This document shows, one piece after another, positions 1 to 5,725 of a DNA stretch of 8,610 nucleotides. Below the pieces are notes generated by a model. That model did not search any database, had not been told where the DNA came from, and saw nothing but the letters and a program-made list of their open reading frames with translations. The DNA lies in the NCBI GenBank assembly GCA_016218465.1, contig JACREA010000130.1, positions 1-8,610 on the forward strand, given 5' to 3'. Every line of letters begins with the position of its first letter. The stretch's first letter is position 1. A program made the translations under genes and the position numbers. Source of the DNA: Nitrosomonadales bacterium. Lineage in GTDB: Bacteria > Pseudomonadota > Gammaproteobacteria > Burkholderiales > Gallionellaceae.

Positions 1-183
1 ATGCTGAACTGTAAACACGCAACCATGCTGATGTCGCAGGGTATGGACAAGAAGCTTGGCATGATGCAAAAAATGGGTTTGCGCTTTCACCTGATGATGT
101 GCAGCGGTTGCCGCAACTTCAACAAGCAGATGGAGTTTTTGCGCCAAGGTTGCCGGAAATTTACACAGCAAGACAGCATGTAA
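1..183 (+). CDS. Small zinc-finger (zf-HC2) anti-sigma-like protein
   Basis: The 60-residue product has the zinc-binding anti-sigma signature: Cys4 near the N terminus, then His30, Cys34 and Cys37 in the pattern H-x3-C-x2-C. Proteins of this type normally bind and hold an ECF sigma factor in the cytoplasm. This one has no membrane segment and stops shortly after the zinc finger, so it is a minimal, soluble version. The coding sequence begins at the first base of the window, and Met-Leu-x-Cys is a usual start for this family, so it is probably complete, although its ribosome site cannot be seen. The family usually lies directly downstream of its sigma gene, which would be left of the window (inference). 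It is unusually rich in methionine (11 of 60) where relatives tend to have leucine, and it has a fourth cysteine at position 51. The zf-HC2 assignment is fairly sure; the sigma partner is unseen. Confidence 0.75.
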   Translation: MLNCKHATMLMSQGMDKKLGMMQKMGLRFHLMMCSGCRNFNKQMEFLRQGCRKFTQQDSM

Positions 184-224
184 AAGCGCTGCTTTTGTAC
201 GCCGGTTAGCTTAAACGATAGAAA

Positions 225-593
225 ATGGCAAAAGAATACCTGGACAAATTGACGGCCTTAATTGACAAGGCAACATCTGGAACGTCCAAAAACATCAGCC
301 TTGAGTGTAAGCATTTTTTTAGCGGGGCCGCGCTTTATGCCAATGGCAAAATCTGCTTATCGTTAACGCCCGTTGGCTTCGCAATAAAATTGCCGGAGGA
401 ATCACGAAACGCTTTGTTGAAACAAAAAGGCACAAAAACCCTTCGGTACTTTCCTGAAGGGCCGATCAAGAAAGATTACGTTGTCTTGCCAATAACCATC
501 TTGAATGACGTGCAGGTTTTGCGGCATTGGGTGACACTCAGCATTGAACACGTGACGTCACTGCCGGAGCCGGTTGGGAAGAAACGCAAGTGA
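225..593 (+). CDS. TfoX/Sxy N-terminal-domain-like small protein
   Basis: This 122-residue soluble protein resembles the TfoX N-terminal domain group. A short N-terminal helix is followed by a core around residues 29-110 that includes FFSGAALYANGKIC (31-44), a KLPEESR segment (55-61), LRYFPEGPIKKDYVVLP (73-89) and a final helix with HWVTLSIEHV (101-110). The tail is basic (GKKRK). TfoX proteins are linked to competence regulation in some gammaproteobacteria, but stand-alone N-terminal-domain proteins like this have no established role, so the name describes a fold only. It starts 41 bases after the anti-sigma-like gene and ends 35 bases before the cysteine-rich gene, which suggests co-transcription. 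No clear Shine-Dalgarno sequence precedes the ATG; the upstream GATAGAAA is weak. The family match is from memory of the sequence pattern and is moderately sure. Confidence 0.65.
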   Translation: MAKEYLDKLTALIDKATSGTSKNISLECKHFFSGAALYANGKICLSLTPVGFAIKLPEESRNALLKQKGTKTLRYFPEGPIKKDYVVLPITILNDVQVLRHWVTLSIEHVTSLPEPVGKKRK

Positions 594-628
594 GACAGCA
601 GCCACATAATTAACAATGGCATCCAAAT

Positions 629-841
629 ATGGAAGACATTATTCTCGAATCCGTGCTGACCTGCCCGCATTGCGGGTTTGCCAAAATGGAAACCATGCCT
701 ACCGATGCGTGCCAGTTTTTTTACGAGTGCGCGAACTGCAAGACAGTGTTGCGCCCCAAACCCGGCGATTGCTGCGTGTTTTGTTCTTATGGTTCGGTTA
801 AATGCCCGCCAATCCAGGCTCAACAAGGATGTTGCGGTTAA
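629..841 (+). CDS. GDCCVxC-domain small cysteine-rich protein
   Basis: This 70-residue protein contains 11 cysteines. CPHC (12-15) and CANC (34-37) look like the two halves of a zinc ribbon. They are followed by the signature GDCCVFC (46-52), then Cys59 in KCPPIQ and a C-terminal CC pair (68-69). The core matches the family known as GDCCVxC domain-containing (seleno)protein, in which some members replace a cysteine of this motif with selenocysteine. Here the motif codons (bases 764-784) are TGC TGC and TGT, so this is the all-cysteine form. The biochemical role is not established; a thiol-redox or metal-binding function is inferred from the cysteines and from the selenocysteine relatives. The ATG at 629 is the only reasonable start, because the frame is closed by a TAA at 611-613. 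No convincing ribosome site is visible. The neighbours on both sides are on the same strand. Confidence 0.8.
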   Translation: MEDIILESVLTCPHCGFAKMETMPTDACQFFYECANCKTVLRPKPGDCCVFCSYGSVKCPPIQAQQGCCG

Positions 842-867
842 GCCATAACAAGCATTGAGGAATTGAT

Positions 868-873
868 AAAGGG
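868..873 (+). promoter_or_regulatory. Ribosome binding site of the HD-GYP gene
   Basis: AAAGGG lies seven bases before the ATG at 881 and is the clearest Shine-Dalgarno-like sequence in the plus-strand cluster. It supports that start. Confidence 0.5.
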
Positions 874-880
874 CTGAAAC

Positions 881-1735
881 ATGGACGCACTCGAACATCT
901 GCTGAATAGCCTCTTCATCATGGCCTCCATGGTGGAAGCGCGCGATCCCTATACCGGAGGCCATCTGTGGCGCGTGTCACAGTTCTGCCGCGTACTGACC
1001 GAGCATGGCGGACTGCCGCCCAATCAGGTGGCGCGCGTCTCGCTGGGTGGTTTCCTGCATGACTTGGGCAAGATCGCCGTGCCGGATGCTATCCTCAACA
1101 AGCCTGACCGGCTGACCGATGATGAGTATGAAATCATCAAGACACATCCGGATGTCGGTCGTCGTTTGCTGATTGATCATCCTCTGGCAGCATTGGCTGA
1201 ATCCGCCGTGTTTGCACATCACGAACGCCCGGATGGCATGGGTTACCCGCAGCAGTTGCCGCTTGAGCAAATTTCCGTGGATGCGCGCATCGTCAGCATC
1301 TGCGATGCCTTCGATGCCATGACCAGCACCCGCCCCTACCGCAAGGGAATGCCGATTAAGCGAGCACTCGACATCATCCGCGACAATCTCGGCACCCAAT
1401 TTGATACCCGGTGGGGCGAACTTTTTCTGGAACTGGGCGAGGCAGGCAAACTCGACCACATTGCCGGCCACAGTGAGTCGGGTATCCCCTTGCATGATTG
1501 CCCGATGTGTGGCGCATCTATTGTTATTCGCCGACGTCAACATGAAGGGGATCACGCCTATTGCCGGGCTTGCGGTGCAGAAACCAGAATACGTGTAGTA
1601 AACGGGAATACCGTCCTTGAGGCAACCGGCCAACGCGGAACCCCAGAGCAATTGGAACCTGAGGTTGACACTGAGCTTGTCAGGGAACTGGTCAAGGAAT
1701 CAGCCTCCCTCCTGAATCAACAGCCGCCAATCTGA
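881..1735 (+). CDS. HD-GYP cyclic-di-GMP phosphodiesterase with C-terminal zinc ribbon
   Basis: This 284-residue cytoplasmic protein carries an HD-GYP domain from about residue 8 to 190. The metal and catalytic residues of the family are visible: Glu19 in EARDPYTGGH, His60-Asp61 and Lys64 in HDLGKIAVPD, His89, the HH pair at 113-114, the GYP-type motif DGMGYP (118-123) and Asp142 in CDAFDAMTSTRPYR. An active phosphodiesterase hydrolysing cyclic-di-GMP is therefore expected. No receiver, PAS or membrane segment precedes the domain. Instead a Cys4 zinc ribbon follows, CPMC (207-210) and CRAC (228-231), then an acidic tail. The usual partner of HD-GYP is an N-terminal sensor, so a C-terminal ribbon is less common and might sense metal or redox state or bind a partner (inference). 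An AAAGGG ribosome site precedes the ATG. The gene ends the plus-strand run and converges on the phosphatase-family gene 84 bases further on. Confidence 0.93.
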   Translation: MDALEHLLNSLFIMASMVEARDPYTGGHLWRVSQFCRVLTEHGGLPPNQVARVSLGGFLHDLGKIAVPDAILNKPDRLTDDEYEIIKTHPDVGRRLLIDHPLAALAESAVFAHHERPDGMGYPQQLPLEQISVDARIVSICDAFDAMTSTRPYRKGMPIKRALDIIRDNLGTQFDTRWGELFLELGEAGKLDHIAGHSESGIPLHDCPMCGASIVIRRRQHEGDHAYCRACGAETRIRVVNGNTVLEATGQRGTPEQLEPEVDTELVRELVKESASLLNQQPPI

Positions 1736-1819
1736 GTTATCCTGCGATGGCAGTCAGCGAATGGCACAAAGCAGAACTTGGCTCCTACTTTACCCGTGTT
1801 GCTTACCCCATCCACAAAA

Positions 1820-2596
1820 CTATTTAGTGGATATCTCAAATTCCGCCACAAGCATATGGTGGTCCGAAGCCATCGTCGGTTTCACGGCGTATCTCACCGG
1901 ATGCAGGTGCCGGTTGTAAAAAATGTGGTCGAGCACGTAGGGACGGCGGCGCCACGTAATTTCTTTCGTCTGCGTGGTCTGATAGCCGACTTTGGCAAAC
2001 TGCTTAACCAGCGCATCGTGCTTGCTGACGTTGAAATCCCCGCTAATCAGCGTCGGACCGTCCGAGCGGCGCAACTGTTTAGCGACAAGTTGACGCTGTT
2101 CGGTGTGACGCTCACCTGATGAATTAAGCATGAAGTGCGCCAGAAGGTGTGTATTGAAGAGCTGAAGTTCGCAACCAGCAAGCGTGGTCTTGGCGCCGAT
2201 AAGAAGACGGTCGGTGGGCGTTTTTTCTTCACCCTGAAATTCGAACTCGATTGGCGGCGACGGCAGGTCGTACCGGAAGGTGTCATGCAACGGCGTTTTA
2301 GAAAAGATGGCCAGTCCTATGCCGAATGGCAATTCGCGGGGGTCGGCTTTAGGATAGGAAAAATAGCTGTCATACCCTTTAAGCGCCGCTTTTAACTTGG
2401 TGTAATTGGGCGGCGGGTCAAGTTGCACCCCGTCAGGCTGAGCATGCTCCACTTCCTGCAGCATCACAACATCAGCGTCATGGCTGAGGATTTCCGAGAT
2501 AGTCAGTTCGAGATTGACGGGCGCGTGGTCGGGATCTGCATCATCCCAGCCTTGTCCGAACTGCATATTGAATTGAAGTATTTTGAATGTACTCAT
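1820..2596 (-). CDS. Endonuclease/exonuclease/phosphatase (EEP) family protein
   Basis: The 258-residue product shows the full set of EEP-fold catalytic motifs in order: Asn10 in ILQFNMQFG, Glu48 in MLQEVE, NTH (148-150), SGDFNVS with Asp187 and Asn189, LDH (222-224) and the terminal SDHHML with Asp245 and His246. The fold cleaves phosphodiester bonds using a divalent metal, and members include DNases, AP endonucleases, sphingomyelinases and inositol phosphatases. The substrate cannot be read from the sequence. No signal peptide or membrane segment is present, so a cytoplasmic enzyme is likely. The start is fixed because the first catalytic motif begins only ten residues in. The bases just upstream (CTGCTCCGCACCC) contain no purine-rich ribosome site. 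The gene is separated from def by 147 bases and probably has its own promoter. It converges on the HD-GYP gene. Confidence 0.9.
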   Translation of the reverse strand: MSTFKILQFNMQFGQGWDDADPDHAPVNLELTISEILSHDADVVMLQEVEHAQPDGVQLDPPPNYTKLKAALKGYDSYFSYPKADPRELPFGIGLAIFSKTPLHDTFRYDLPSPPIEFEFQGEEKTPTDRLLIGAKTTLAGCELQLFNTHLLAHFMLNSSGERHTEQRQLVAKQLRRSDGPTLISGDFNVSKHDALVKQFAKVGYQTTQTKEITWRRRPYVLDHIFYNRHLHPVRYAVKPTMASDHHMLVAEFEISTK

Positions 2597-2743
2597 GGGT
2601 GCGGAGCAGTATTATTAATTTGTACACATAATAGCGCGACAGAAACAAAAAAAGAAATCATCGTAAATTTGTCAATGTATACCGAGTGCCTTGCATCGCA
2701 AGTTAAGCTGCCAGTCGAGATCAACGGACGTTAACAGCAAACC
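2597..2743 (-). promoter_or_regulatory. AT-rich intergenic region with possible promoter for the EEP gene
   Basis: This 147-base gap between def and the EEP gene is clearly AT-richer than its surroundings. On the minus strand it has a TATTAT hexamer at 2633-2628, about 31 bases before the ATG and at reasonable distance for a -10 box, but only a poor -35 (TTCTTT-like) 17 bases before it. A perfect TTGACA occurs at 2675-2670, but what lies 16-18 bases after it is a run of T rather than a good -10 box. The promoter is likely to be somewhere in this gap, but its exact position is uncertain. No hairpin followed by a T run was seen for def. Confidence 0.35.
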
Positions 2744-3277
2744 CTATTCATCCAGTATTTCTTTCCCGGGAAACAGCTCTTCCGTGTAACCGAATTTTGA
2801 CATATCACGGATACGCATCGGATACAAAATCCCGTCCAGATGATCGCACTCGTGTTGCACTACGCGGGCATGAAATCCGCTGACAGAGCGATCAATCGGT
2901 TCGCCGTATTCGTCCATGCCCTGATAACGAATATGCGCATGGCGCGGCACCAGACCACGCAGCCCGGGCACACTCAAACAGCCTTCCCAATCTTCTTCCA
3001 TCGCCTCGCCCAGCGGGGTGATGACCGGATTGATAAGCACCGTTTCCGGCACTCCCTCGACATCGGGATAACGCGGACTGTGCTGCACGCCGAAGATCAC
3101 TACGCGCAGTCCCACGCCGATTTGCGGCGCGGCCAATCCAACACCGTTCAGGGCTTGCATGGTGTCACGCATGTCAACCAGCAGGTCGTGCAAATGCTGC
3201 GTATCGAAATGGATGACAGGTTTGGCAGGATGCAACAGGCGAGCATCGCCCATGCGTAATACATCCTTAATCGCCAT
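2744..3277 (-). CDS. def: Peptide deformylase
   Basis: The 177-residue enzyme removes the formyl group from the N-terminal methionine of new proteins at the ribosome exit. All three family motifs are intact: GVGLAAPQ (45-52), EGCLS with metal ligand Cys100, and QHECDH with ligands His142 and His146 and catalytic Glu143. Length is normal for a bacterial deformylase. The start overlaps the last 11 bases of mtnP, and a GGTGA sequence six bases before the ATG acts as a ribosome site inside that gene. No fmt gene follows, although the housekeeping deformylase of betaproteobacteria normally sits beside fmt. The C-terminal sequence MRIRDMSKFGYTEELFPG also differs from the basic tail of the E. coli enzyme. 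This copy may therefore be a second deformylase (inference). It is the last gene of the hpt-mtnP-def unit. Confidence 0.96.
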   Translation of the reverse strand: MAIKDVLRMGDARLLHPAKPVIHFDTQHLHDLLVDMRDTMQALNGVGLAAPQIGVGLRVVIFGVQHSPRYPDVEGVPETVLINPVITPLGEAMEEDWEGCLSVPGLRGLVPRHAHIRYQGMDEYGEPIDRSVSGFHARVVQHECDHLDGILYPMRIRDMSKFGYTEELFPGKEILDE

Positions 3278-4013
3278 CGCAATTCACCACACATTCGAGA
3301 ATGCTGCGCACCCGTCCCGTCGTTGCGCTGGTGGTAGCATTCACTTTTTCAATGTTGATGCCGGTTGCACTGTCGCCGCGCCCTCCCGCATAATTTGCCA
3401 CCACTGCAATAGCAGCATAACTTAGCTCCAGTTCTTTAGCCAGTGCTGCTTCCGGCATGCCGGTCATGCCCACCATATCCGCTCCATCGCGCTCATAACG
3501 ATTGATTTCGGCGATGCTGTCAAGACGCGGCCCTTGTGTAGCAGCATACACGCCGCCATCCATACATGCCTGTTCTGCAATTTGCGCGCTACGCAATATG
3601 CGGCTACGCAACCTCGCGCAATAGGGTAAAGTAAAGTCGGCATTGCTGTATGGCTTATCGCGTGTCTCAAAAAAAGTTGAATCACGGCCATGAGTGTAAT
3701 CAATAATCTGATCCGGCACGACGATCACGCCGGGCTTAAGATCAGCGCGGATGCCACCCACGGTCGCCACCGAGATAATTTCGCTGATCCCCTGTTCGCG
3801 CAGTGCCCAGAGATTGGCGCGATAGTTCACCAGATGTGGAGGGATAGTGTGTCCGTATCCGTGGCGGGCCAAAAATATCACCTCATGCTGATTCAGCGTG
3901 CCGAACAGAAATGCGCCGGATGGTTCTCCGTAAGGCGTACGCATGACCTGCCGGTGCGTTATTTCCAGATTCGCCAATTGCGCCAGGCCGCGGCCACCAA
4001 TTATTGCCAACAT
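3267..4013 (-). CDS. mtnP: S-methyl-5'-thioinosine phosphorylase (MTAP/PNP family)
   Basis: The 248-residue enzyme belongs to the trimeric purine nucleoside/methylthioadenosine phosphorylase family. Visible motifs are IIGGRGL (4-10), ARHGYGH (49-55), the conserved VNYRANLWALR (62-72), VGGI (85-88), TQGPRLDS (159-166) and MVGMTGMPEAALAKEL (180-195). The pattern is close to that of Pseudomonas aeruginosa PA3004, which cleaves methylthioinosine to hypoxanthine and methylthioribose-1-phosphate. At the base-binding position, where methylthioadenosine phosphorylases have TDYD, this protein has ANYAGG with Asn207. Asparagine there is what 6-oxopurine phosphorylases use, which supports methylthioinosine rather than methylthioadenosine as substrate (inference). 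The neighbouring hpt gene, whose product uses hypoxanthine, agrees with this. The ATG lies two bases after the hpt stop. Its ribosome site is within the end of hpt. A plain methylthioadenosine phosphorylase is the alternative. Confidence 0.88.
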   Translation of the reverse strand: MLAIIGGRGLAQLANLEITHRQVMRTPYGEPSGAFLFGTLNQHEVIFLARHGYGHTIPPHLVNYRANLWALREQGISEIISVATVGGIRADLKPGVIVVPDQIIDYTHGRDSTFFETRDKPYSNADFTLPYCARLRSRILRSAQIAEQACMDGGVYAATQGPRLDSIAEINRYERDGADMVGMTGMPEAALAKELELSYAAIAVVANYAGGRGDSATGINIEKVNATTSATTGRVRSILECVVNCDGD

Positions 4014-4015
4014 AT

Positions 4016-4564
4016 TTACCCTTTCACCGCATAAATGGCAGGCAGGTTACGCCATGCCCCTTCGATATCCATGCCATAGCCAAACACAAAACGATTCGGC
4101 AATTCCACTCCCACGAAATCCGCATGGGCTGCTTTCTTCCCGCCATGCTGTTTGTCGGCAAACACCGCGCTGTAGCACTTGTCCGCGCCCAGCTCCAGCA
4201 CACGCTCACGCAACGCCGCAAGCGTGTGGCCTTCGTCAAGAATATCATCCAGCAACAGCACCACTCGTCCGCGCACATTCTCGCATGGCGCAACCTTCCA
4301 GTGCATTTCGCCACCCTGCCGCGCATCGCCATAACGCGACACATGCACGTAATCAAAGTCCAGAGGAAAATTGAGCAGCGGCAACAACTGCCCGCTGAAT
4401 ACAACCGCACCACCCATCACCGACAACACCAGCGGATGCTTATCCGCCAGCGCGGCATTGATTTGTTGCGCCACTCGATGCAGAGCCGATTGCACCTGCT
4501 CGGCTGAATACAGCAATTCAGCCTGTTGCAGGATGTCGCGGGTGTGCTGCATGGATACAGTCAT
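4016..4564 (-). CDS. hpt: Hypoxanthine-guanine phosphoribosyltransferase
   Basis: The 182-residue cytosolic enzyme joins hypoxanthine or guanine to PRPP, giving IMP or GMP. The PRPP-binding loop VVLLLDDILDEGHTLA (101-116) carries the paired acidic residues Asp106 and Asp107. The N-terminal half has the LSVMGGAVVFSGQL segment (47-60), and the C-terminal half has the purine-binding signature FVFGYGMDIEGAWRNLPAI (159-177), where related enzymes read GYGLDxxxxxRNLP. Length is normal. The first ATG is chosen because GGA lies six bases before it; an in-frame ATG four codons later has no better site. The gene begins the hpt-mtnP-def unit, only 22 bases downstream of a palindromic element. Pairing with methylthioinosine phosphorylase means that hypoxanthine released by one enzyme is the substrate of the other. 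Confidence 0.93.
   Translation of the reverse strand: MTVSMQHTRDILQQAELLYSAEQVQSALHRVAQQINAALADKHPLVLSVMGGAVVFSGQLLPLLNFPLDFDYVHVSRYGDARQGGEMHWKVAPCENVRGRVVLLLDDILDEGHTLAALRERVLELGADKCYSAVFADKQHGGKKAAHADFVGVELPNRFVFGYGMDIEGAWRNLPAIYAVKG
4019..4024 (-). promoter_or_regulatory. Ribosome binding site of mtnP inside the end of hpt
   Basis: On the minus strand AAAGGG overlaps the last sense codons of hpt, five bases before the mtnP ATG at 4013. The hpt stop codon lies between the two, so the genes are probably translationally coupled. Confidence 0.6.
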
Positions 4565-4586
4565 GTATTATCCAAAAAGCTGTAAT

Positions 4587-4720
4587 TAGCCACGGATGGA
4601 CACGGATTATCACTGATAAAACAGAGGATCCTGATAAATCCCTGCTTCACCCAATGGGCGCTCAATTCAGGGTGGGCAAGCAATTGATAACCCGTGTTCA
4701 TCCGTGTTTATCCGTGGCTA
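4587..4720. repeat. Palindromic intergenic element with 10-bp periodic arms
   Basis: The galU-hpt gap holds an imperfect inverted repeat of about 134 bp. The left arm from 4587 and the right arm ending at 4720 (read as reverse complement) share TAGCCACGGAT-nn-ACACGGAT, identical at 19 of 21 positions, with weaker matching beyond. Both arms have an internal 10-bp period. The right arm reads CCCGTGTTCA, TCCGTGTTTA, TCCGTGGCTA (4691-4720), and the left arm reads TAGCCACGGA, TGGACACGGA, TTATCACTGA. The centre has a further inverted pair, GCTTCACCC (4644-4652) against GGGTG-GGC-AAGC (4670-4681). Repeats of the ATCCGTGTTCATCCGTG kind are widespread between genes of environmental bacteria, but I know of no established function. 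It could fold in RNA read through from galU, or be a short mobile element. Confidence 0.8.
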
Positions 4721-4759
4721 CATTACGTTTTTCAGGATTATTACAAGCTATCCGTTTGT

Positions 4760-5725
4760 TTATTTCAAGCTTTGGAGATACGCGGCAAACTCGCCGCAGA
4801 CCTCGGGATGCTTGAGACCCAGCGCCACCATCGCCTTGAGATAGCCCAGCTTGGCGCCACAGTCATAGCGCGTCCCCTTGAAACGATAGGCGAGCATTTT
4901 CTCCTCTTTCATCAATGCTGCAATGCCATCGGTCAATTGGATTTCACCGCCTGCGCCCGCCCGCACCTTTTCAAGGTAATGAAAAATTCGCGGCGTGAGA
5001 ATGTAGCGTCCGACTACTGCAAGCGTCGAGGGAGCAACTTCCGGCTTGGGCTTTTCAACAATGGCATTAACCTGCTCCAGGTTCGCCTCCGACACGTTAC
5101 TGGCGCAGCCAGCCGATTGCGGGAGGAGGCGAGGGGGCGGCATTCCCGCACCAGACGCTTGCGCGCACCGTGTCATGCCGTCCGTTGCCAGTGACACGCT
5201 GCTGACGATACCGTATTGCCCGGTCTGATCGCGCGGCACGTTCTGCACTCCCAGGATCGAGCACTGGTGTTGTTCAAATATATCCGCCATCTGTTTGATG
5301 ACGGAGACCTGGCCGTCTATCAGATCGTCAGCCAGCATTACCGCGAACGGCTCGTTATTGACCACTGGCCGGGCGCACAACACGGCATGCCCCAGACCAA
5401 GCGGCTCGGACTGGCGTATATAAATGCAGTTGATATGCCTTGGAATAATATCCTTGATCAGGTACAGCAATTTATCCTTGTTGTGTGCAGAAAGCTCTGC
5501 CTCCAGTTCGTAGGCCTTGTCGAAATGATCCTCGATCGCGCGTTTGTTGCGACCGGTGATAAACACCATATCGGTGATACCTGCTGCAACCGCTTCTTCC
5601 ACCGCATACTGGATCAGCGGCTTGTCCACGACGGGCATCATTTCCTTCGGACTGGCTTTGGTAGCCGGCAAGAAGCGGCTGCCCAAACCTGCGACTGGAA
5701 AGACTGCCTTGGTGATTCTTTTCAT
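4760..5725 (-). CDS. galU: UTP-glucose-1-phosphate uridylyltransferase with in-frame insertion
   Basis: The 321-residue enzyme makes UDP-glucose from UTP and glucose-1-phosphate for envelope polysaccharide synthesis. The nucleotide-binding start AVFPVAGLGSRFLPATKASPKEMMP (7-31), VDKPLIQYAVEEA (33-45), LGLGHAVLCA (109-118), the metal-site LADD (131-134), VEKPKP (223-228), VGRYIL (238-243), GGEIQLTDGI (259-268) and DCGAKLGY (288-295) are all present. The protein is about 30 residues longer than typical bacterial GalU. The excess lies between YGIVSSVS (171-178) and EANLEQVNAIVEKP, and includes a proline-rich, two-cysteine stretch around residues 187-207. Removing 34 residues restores a normal 287-residue length. 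The ATG overlaps the ligA stop in an ATGA, and GGAGAG three bases upstream is a strong ribosome site. The enzyme is probably still functional, because all motifs flank the insert intact. Confidence 0.95.
   Translation of the reverse strand: MKRITKAVFPVAGLGSRFLPATKASPKEMMPVVDKPLIQYAVEEAVAAGITDMVFITGRNKRAIEDHFDKAYELEAELSAHNKDKLLYLIKDIIPRHINCIYIRQSEPLGLGHAVLCARPVVNNEPFAVMLADDLIDGQVSVIKQMADIFEQHQCSILGVQNVPRDQTGQYGIVSSVSLATDGMTRCAQASGAGMPPPRLLPQSAGCASNVSEANLEQVNAIVEKPKPEVAPSTLAVVGRYILTPRIFHYLEKVRAGAGGEIQLTDGIAALMKEEKMLAYRFKGTRYDCGAKLGYLKAMVALGLKHPEVCGEFAAYLQSLK
5091..5207. repeat. Palindromic in-frame insertion within galU
   Basis: Imperfect 15-bp direct repeats at 5091-5105 and 5193-5207 (GACACGTTACTGGCG and GACACGCTGCTGACG, 12 of 15 identical) are exactly 102 bp apart, which is 34 codons. 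Between them are symmetric inverted pairs: GTTACTGGC (5096-5104) against GCCAGTGAC (5187-5195), GACACG (5091-5096) against CGTGTC (5169-5174), and TGCGGGA (5118-5124) against TCCCGCA (5144-5150). The interval matches the extra residues of this GalU. An origin by insertion of a small palindromic element, with duplication of the target, is inferred. Confidence 0.6.

Noticed and set aside
616..801. Overlapping plus-strand frame beginning ATGGCATCC, 13 bases before the GDCCVxC start
   Set aside because: It is in a different frame from the recognised cysteine-rich family protein and shows no conserved pattern.
977..1651. Minus-strand open frame (224 codons) opposite the HD-GYP gene
   Set aside because: The plus-strand frame carries all HD-GYP motifs; the opposite frame shows no motif or start signal.
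1810..1832. Possible terminator hairpin between the convergent HD-GYP and EEP genes (ATCCAC...GTGGAT)
   Set aside because: The stem is only six base pairs with an 11-base loop and no T run, and it overlaps the end of the EEP coding region.
4601..4625. GATAAT on the minus strand as a -10 box for hpt
   Set aside because: It lies inside the palindromic element, and no acceptable -35 box is found at the right spacing, so a promoter could not be supported.
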